From positions 1 through 17,727 of the forward strand of contig JAISDM010000272.1 in NCBI GenBank assembly GCA_031264885.1: 17,727 bases of DNA, read 5' to 3'. The first letter of the stretch is position 1. Every line of letters starts with the position of its first letter. Shown here piece by piece: positions 13,813 through 17,727 of the stretch. The translations under genes and the position numbers were made by a program. This DNA is from Peptococcaceae bacterium. GTDB lineage: Bacteria > Bacillota > Peptococcia > DRI-13 > UBA5745. The notes under the pieces were generated by a model, which worked only from the letters and a program-made list of their open reading frames with translations, was not told the origin of the DNA and did not search any database.

Positions 13813-15006
13813 TCATCCCAGGAAAAGCGACAGCAGCTTGGCAAAGCCATGCCCGACGGTCTCCTTCTCGATCCCCTCGGAAGCGTACAGAGGATACCGG
13901 CCCAATTCCGTCTCCCCCTCGCGCAAAACCAAATGCCCCAAAACCTGCCCCTCTTCAACAGGCGCGGGGATCTCCTCCGGGATCTCCCACTGCGCCGCGA
14001 CCTCCCTGGGCGCCGTCCTGAACGCGGCGTAACCCACCGCCGACTCCGTCCGAACCGGAACCAAAGCCTGCATGCCCTTGCTTACCTTGATCCGCGCCAC
14101 CGCGGCGTCCGCCTCAAAGAGGGTTTCGAAGGTAAAACGCTGGAACCCCCATTCCAGCAGCTTCTTGCTGTCCGCGATATGCCCGCGGGCGCGGGGATTG
14201 CCCATGACCACCGAAATCAGCCGCAGAGCCTCCTGCTTCCCGGAGGCGGCCAGACAGTAGCCGGCGTCCTGAGTCCAGCCGGTTTTGAATCCATCGACAC
14301 CGGATACCTGCCAGAGCAGCTTGTTTTTATTATCCAGCTGAAACGGCCTGGATGTGCCGCCGCGCAAAGTGTAATGCTTGGTGGACGTGAGTTCCAGCAG
14401 CTCCGGCAGCTTGGCCGCCGCCGCGGCCAGCAGGGACAAATCATAGGCCGTGGTATAGTGCTGCGGATCGTGGAGCCCGTTGGCGTTGACAAAATGGGTG
14501 TCCAGCATGCCCAATTCCTCCGCCCGCTGATTCATCCGCTCCGCGAAGGCTTCATGGGATCCGGCCAAATGCTCGGCCAGCGCCACAGCCGCGTCGTTGC
14601 CGGAGGCCAAAGCGATGCCCAGCATGATCTCCCGATAGCTCAGAATCTCCCCCGGCGCCAGGTAAATCTGAGAGCCCCCGTAAGAAGCGGCCCTGGCGCT
14701 GGCCGTCACCGGTTCCTCCCATTGGGCCAAACCTTGCCGGACCGCTTCCGTCCCCAGAAGCAGAGTCATCAGCTTGGTCACACTGGCCGGATACATCTGC
14801 TGCCGCGGGTTTTTGGCATAAAGTACCTCCCCGGAATCGGCGGCCGCCAAAATGGCGGATTCACTGTCCAGGGCAGGCGCGTCCTCTCCCTGCGAGAGGG
14901 AACTTGCCGCCAAAACCGGAACCGGCCACAAAAAAACGGCGCGGCACAACAGACAGCACACGCACAGCAGGAGCGGCGCGGTTTTTGCTTTTCGAACTGA
15001 AATCAA
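13813..15006 (-). CDS. dacF: D-alanyl-D-alanine carboxypeptidase (DacF-type, S11)
   Basis: 397 residues from TTG at 15004-15006, placed by a full AGGAGGTGA site (15012-15020) with a suitable spacer. A GTG three codons earlier lies inside that site and is unlikely. A signal peptide (about 1-33, ending PVLA) exports the enzyme. The penicillin-binding domain has SVTK (Ser75 nucleophile, Lys78), SGN (135-137) and KTG (241-243), all intact. A C-terminal beta domain (about 290-380) and an amphipathic end, FAKLLSLFLG, suited to peripheral membrane binding, complete the S11 layout. The enzyme trims D-Ala from stem peptides and lowers cross-linking, in the forespore for DacF. The DacF assignment over other S11 enzymes rests on its place upstream of spoIIAA and on a sigma-F-like promoter. 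Confidence 0.93.
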   Translation of the reverse strand: MISVRKAKTAPLLLCVCCLLCRAVFLWPVPVLAASSLSQGEDAPALDSESAILAAADSGEVLYAKNPRQQMYPASVTKLMTLLLGTEAVRQGLAQWEEPVTASARAASYGGSQIYLAPGEILSYREIMLGIALASGNDAAVALAEHLAGSHEAFAERMNQRAEELGMLDTHFVNANGLHDPQHYTTAYDLSLLAAAAAKLPELLELTSTKHYTLRGGTSRPFQLDNKNKLLWQVSGVDGFKTGWTQDAGYCLAASGKQEALRLISVVMGNPRARGHIADSKKLLEWGFQRFTFETLFEADAAVARIKVSKGMQALVPVRTESAVGYAAFRTAPREVAAQWEIPEEIPAPVEEGQVLGHLVLREGETELGRYPLYASEGIEKETVGHGFAKLLSLFLG

Positions 15007-15029
15007 AAAAATCACCTCCTGGATTGTGT

Positions 15030-15058
15030 TATTTTTCCCGGAAATGAGAAAAATATAA
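15030..15058 (-). promoter_or_regulatory. Predicted sigma-F promoter of dacF
   Basis: On the minus strand GGGAAAAATA (15030-15039) fits the sigma-F -10 pattern GGnnAnAMTA. A TTATA element (15054-15058) 14 bp upstream is a fair -35. It lies inside an inverted repeat shared with the divergent small ORF. The inferred start near 15023 leaves a very short leader that opens with the Shine-Dalgarno site. Confidence 0.5.
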
Positions 15059-15088
15059 ACGTACCAATCCTAAAAGGAGGTGTTTGCT

Positions 15089-15211
15089 TTGGAACGGACC
15101 TTGGCGTGGTGTCTGCTGGTTCTCACCGGAACCGCCCTGACCACGGCTTTCGTCGGCCGCGTCGTCATTCCGGCGTTCAAGACAAAGAAAAAACTGATGA
15201 AATTCAAATGA
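15089..15211 (+). CDS. Small single-TM cationic protein, unknown function
   Basis: A 40-residue reading frame starts with TTG (15089-15091) after a strong AAAGGAGGTG (15073-15082) with a 6-nt spacer, an unusually good ribosome binding site for a chance ORF. Residues 5-30 are hydrophobic (AWCLLVLTGTALTTAFVG and VVIPAF) and would span the membrane once. The C-terminal ten residues, KTKKKLMKFK, are strongly basic and predicted to stay in the cytoplasm. It is divergent from dacF across an 82-bp gap and overlaps the end of the GGDEF-EAL gene by 8 bp, tail to tail. I recognise no family. There is a slight resemblance to the first helix of polytopic envelope enzymes such as MraY, which I do not regard as evidence of homology. 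No clear promoter was found, though sharing of the dacF control region is possible. Confidence 0.65.
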   Translation: MERTLAWCLLVLTGTALTTAFVGRVVIPAFKTKKKLMKFK

Positions 15212-16895
15212 ATTCGTAATGGGCGTTTGTGTTGATTTCAAACTCGGGTTTCGCGAAAAAAAACCCCTGCCCGTAATGGAAGCCCAGTTTTCTCACGGTT
15301 TGCAGCTCTTCCAGGGTTTCCACCCCTTCGGCCAGCACCTTGATGTCCTTGCCTTTGCAGAAAGACACGACGCTTTGGAGAATGGACTGTTTCTCGTTGC
15401 TCAAATGGGATTCCTTGATAAAGAACCTGTCTACCTTCACAATATTGGATTCCAGGTTCATCAAGCGAAACTGATTGGAATTGCCGCATCCGAAATCGTC
15501 AATGGCCACCATGGCGCCGAACTCTTTTTGAAAAGACGCGATTCGAGCGAGGAAAGCATCCTCATCCGTGGTGCTTTCCAATACCTCGAATACCATGTTG
15601 TCCAACAGCCGGGCGTAATTGGCCTTGATCCGCGACATCTCATCCCTGTTCAGAAACCGGTCGGTGATCACATTGAAAAATATTTTTTTGCCTTCGATCA
15701 GCTGAAGGTGCTGATCGACCCAATTCAATATCTCCTCGAAAGTCAGCCTTTCAATCTGGTAGAGCTTGGATTGGTTCTCAGCCACGCCGATGATCTCCAG
15801 CGGAGAGGAAAAATCCTTCATATCCGACCGCATCAGCGCCTCGTAACCGTACACCGAACCGTCCTCCAGATCGACGATGGGCTGAAAGGCGAAGCGGATC
15901 CGCCTTTCCTCAATCAATACGTTCAGCGCCTCCTCCTTCTCGAAAGAGCGCGTTTTGGTAAAATAGGTGCCGCTGTTGAATCTGGCCACAGCGCCGCGGT
16001 TGTCCTTCTTAACCTCGTACATAGCGTAATTGGCGTATTTGATCAGCTCGCTGACCGTACCCGCGTCGCCGGGATAGGAGGCCATGCCGATGGACGAACG
16101 GATCCTCTGGCTGAACGCGCCGTAAACAAACATGAACGTATTGATCTCTTTATCAATGATTGAGCGGACATAGGTCAGCGCCTGTTCCCCGCTGTTGAAA
16201 CCGTGCATGTAAACGGCAAACTCATCGCCGGAAGTACGGGACACCAGCCCGCCGCTTTTTTCGAACCGCTGATACATGGCGGTCGCCTGCAATATGTATT
16301 GATCCCCCACATCATGCCCATAAATATCGTTGATATTCCGCAGATTATCCAGACCGCCGCACAGCAGCGCCCCCGATTTCTCCGGCTGGCGCTTGATGAT
16401 GTCGTGGACCTCCCGCATGAAAGCCTTTCGGGTCAGCAATCCCGTGAAAGCGTCATGATTATTCTCATAATCCGCCTTCACCTTATTCTGACGCAGCAAA
16501 CCGATGATCAGATTCAGCATCTCGGACATATCCCCCATATAATCCACCGTCTGATCATAGTCGCCCATCGCCACCTGTTTCAGCTGCCAGTCCAGGCGAA
16601 TCCACCGGGACTGCAGCGCCTTGAGATCCTCGGCCAGATAATTATTCTGGGGAGGTATGGTCAGCGAATAGCGAACCTTGGATATTTGCCCGGAGTAAGC
16701 CGCGAAATCGGCAAACATCGCGCGGAGCGATCGGAGCAAGTCACAAGTCTCCTCATCCCGGACGTCTTTGGGCAAAACCAAATCCGCCCCCTCCAGATCA
16801 CCCGTCAATAACGCGCGCAAAAACTCCCGCAGGTTCCCGTTCTCCGTTTGAACCACCGCGCCCTCAGATAAAAAACCAGGCAGCCAATCCGTCAT
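15204..16895 (-). CDS. Soluble GGDEF-EAL protein; probable c-di-GMP phosphodiesterase with degenerate GGDEF
   Basis: 563 residues from ATG at 16893-16895, which has GGTGGAG 9 nt upstream; a GTG five codons earlier (16910) is less well placed. No signal peptide or TM helix. The N-terminal 140 residues are an uncharacterised helical region ending in a motif (GDYDQTVDYMGDMSEMLN) I associate with clostridial GGDEF proteins. The GGDEF domain is altered: the signature is SGDEF (222-226), and the metal-binding first Asp of the usual DLDNF segment is Gly (CGGLDNLRNIND). No RxxD inhibitory site is seen. The EAL domain looks complete: EAL at 352-354, FFNVITD, FEVLEST, IDDFGCGNSN, VKVDRFFI, LAEGVE and GQGFFFAKP. 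The likely activity is hydrolysis of c-di-GMP, with the GGDEF half perhaps sensing GTP. It is monocistronic as far as can be seen. Confidence 0.92.
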   Translation of the reverse strand: MTDWLPGFLSEGAVVQTENGNLREFLRALLTGDLEGADLVLPKDVRDEETCDLLRSLRAMFADFAAYSGQISKVRYSLTIPPQNNYLAEDLKALQSRWIRLDWQLKQVAMGDYDQTVDYMGDMSEMLNLIIGLLRQNKVKADYENNHDAFTGLLTRKAFMREVHDIIKRQPEKSGALLCGGLDNLRNINDIYGHDVGDQYILQATAMYQRFEKSGGLVSRTSGDEFAVYMHGFNSGEQALTYVRSIIDKEINTFMFVYGAFSQRIRSSIGMASYPGDAGTVSELIKYANYAMYEVKKDNRGAVARFNSGTYFTKTRSFEKEEALNVLIEERRIRFAFQPIVDLEDGSVYGYEALMRSDMKDFSSPLEIIGVAENQSKLYQIERLTFEEILNWVDQHLQLIEGKKIFFNVITDRFLNRDEMSRIKANYARLLDNMVFEVLESTTDEDAFLARIASFQKEFGAMVAIDDFGCGNSNQFRLMNLESNIVKVDRFFIKESHLSNEKQSILQSVVSFCKGKDIKVLAEGVETLEELQTVRKLGFHYGQGFFFAKPEFEINTNAHYEFI

Positions 16896-16936
16896 GCCAA
16901 TCAACTCCACCCTTCAGCCATGTCCAGTAAACGTAT

Positions 16937-16962
16937 ATTATATTCAATCACTATTCAATCAC
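16937..16962 (-). promoter_or_regulatory. Possible promoter/operator region of the GGDEF-EAL gene
   Basis: A perfect TATAAT (16937-16942 on the minus strand) lies 41 bp upstream of the start codon. It is preceded and overlapped by an exact 11-bp tandem repeat (plus strand TATTCAATCAC at 16941-16951 and 16952-16962). No good -35 box is at the right distance, which may mean activator dependence. A second TATAAT (16994-16999) also lacks a good -35. The gap 16896-17085 is an AT-rich island without a gene. Confidence 0.35.
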
Positions 16963-17085
16963 TTTGTGAAATGTTTTACTATGGAGCTTTTTAATTATAC
17001 TACGAACACACAAAAAAAGAAATAGTTTTTTCACAAACTTGTTACAAACTGGCTTGCCGGTCACATCCCCCTCTCTTCCCGTACT

Positions 17086-17727
17086 TCACTCCCAATCTTC
17101 CAGCTTGAGCTTGCGCTGCAGCTCCTTCAGCTTCGCCTTACGCTCGCGGTAGCCGGGCATCGTCCGCCCCACAACCGCCCAAAACCGCTCCGAGTGATTC
17201 ATCTCAAGGATGTGCGCCAGTTCGTGGACGACGACATAGTCGATCACCTCATCCTCCGCCATCATCAGCCGCCACGAAAAATTCAGCGACCTCTTCGCGG
17301 AACAGCTTCCCCAGCGGGTCGCCGCGCCATTGACCTTCACGGCGGACGGCGCGACGCCCATCTGCCTGGCGAAGTCCGGAACCTTTGCCGTCAAATCGCG
17401 CTTAGCGAGCATACGGTAGATCTGTTCCACCGCGGCCCGTATCTGCAGCCGCGTGAGACCGGGCGGCACATAGAACCGCGCGTCGTCAAAACCGCAGCGG
17501 CTGCCGGGCTTCGCCTCCACCGGATACTCCTTGCCGCGGTAAGTTACAAGCGAGCCGTAGTCGAGCGCAAAGTCCTCGCGGGCGGCGTTCTGCTCCTGTC
17601 TCAGCGCGACCTTCCTGGCGATCCAGTCCGCTTTGCCGGCGACAAACTGATCTATGTCGCGCTTCGGCATCCTCAGCGGAGCGCGAACCTCTATCGAGGC
17701 GTCGTCGCGGACATACAGCGCGACCGT
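17086..17727 (-). CDS. YgjP-like M48-type metallopeptidase domain protein, partial (5' end outside window)
   Basis: 213 codons are visible and the frame stays open to the last base, so the true start lies beyond 17727. An internal ATG at 17670 would cut off VALYVRDDASIEVRAP, which belongs to the conserved N-terminal part of the family. The pattern DIDQFVAGKADWIARK is typical of YgjP proteins (PF01863, formerly DUF45). The zinc motif HELAH is encoded at 17212-17226, followed by a third histidine in MNHSERFW. The segment NGAATRWGSCSAKRSLNFSW is also diagnostic. Family members are predicted zinc peptidases related to SprT/WLM proteins and are often found beside restriction genes; no such neighbour is visible here. 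Function is inferred from family only. Confidence 0.92.
   Translation of the reverse strand, partial: TVALYVRDDASIEVRAPLRMPKRDIDQFVAGKADWIARKVALRQEQNAAREDFALDYGSLVTYRGKEYPVEAKPGSRCGFDDARFYVPPGLTRLQIRAAVEQIYRMLAKRDLTAKVPDFARQMGVAPSAVKVNGAATRWGSCSAKRSLNFSWRLMMAEDEVIDYVVVHELAHILEMNHSERFWAVVGRTMPGYRERKAKLKELQRKLKLEDWE

Noticed and set aside
13849..15000. Plus-strand open frame of 383 codons
   Set aside because: It is antisense to dacF, whose catalytic motifs are intact; the Gln/Arg/Pro-rich translation is a shadow.
16963..17037. CRP/FNR or Rex operator formed by TTTGTGAAA and TTTCACAAA
   Set aside because: The half-sites are about 57 bp apart and cannot form one standard dimer site; kept only as a possible pair of separate sites.

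Overview
The window looks like a chromosomal segment of an endospore-forming, moderately high-GC member of the Clostridia (Bacillota). The strongest evidence is an intact core sporulation cluster on the minus strand, in the order dacF, spoIIAA, spoIIAB, sigF, spoVAC, spoVAD, spoVAE (15006 down to 9758). Strong AGGAGG-type ribosome binding sites and frequent TTG and GTG starts fit a Firmicute. Only the short spoVAC-AD-AE set is present, as is common in clostridia. I cannot name genus or species. No rRNA, tRNA, CRISPR array, transposase gene or prophage gene was seen.

Layout. Positions 1-390 (minus) hold the start of a NitT/TauT-type substrate-binding lipoprotein cut by the window edge. From 4693 down to 559 (minus) lie a MATE efflux transporter, pepF (oligoendopeptidase F) and a nitroreductase-like protein. 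pepF and the nitroreductase gene probably form one operon ending at a strong terminator (502-542). Positions 4957-6504 (plus) encode a YifB/ComM-type AAA ATPase, divergent from the MATE gene, with two good sigma-A promoters back to back. Positions 6505-7051 hold no gene but two different palindromic repeat elements. Positions 7052-9751 (plus) encode a six-TM hybrid histidine kinase with GAF and two receiver domains, which converges on spoVAE. The sporulation block follows, interrupted between spoVAC and sigF by a cluster of GC-rich palindromes (11830-12100). Divergent from dacF is an undescribed 40-residue membrane-type small ORF (15089-15211). Positions 16895-15204 (minus) encode a soluble GGDEF-EAL protein with a degenerate GGDEF half and an intact EAL half. 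At the right edge is a YgjP-type metallopeptidase gene whose start lies outside the window.

How the genes work together. SpoIIAA (anti-anti-sigma), SpoIIAB (anti-sigma kinase) and sigma-F are the partner-switching module that starts forespore transcription. DacF is a D-Ala-D-Ala carboxypeptidase of the forespore programme. SpoVAC/AD/AE take up dipicolinic acid and release it at germination. The promoters I read by eye fit this cascade: a sigma-H-like site before spoIIAA, a sigma-F-like site before dacF and a sigma-G-like site before spoVAC. All are sequence-based predictions.

Most unusual items: the 215-bp fold-back element with two GGA-loop hairpins upstream of the histidine kinase; four perfect 10-bp tandem repeats in the predicted spoIIA leader; the small TM ORF divergent from dacF; a repeated REP-like palindrome at two loci, one flanked by a 13-bp duplication that includes the comM stop codon; and the degenerate GGDEF domain. 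I found no convincing new multi-gene system.
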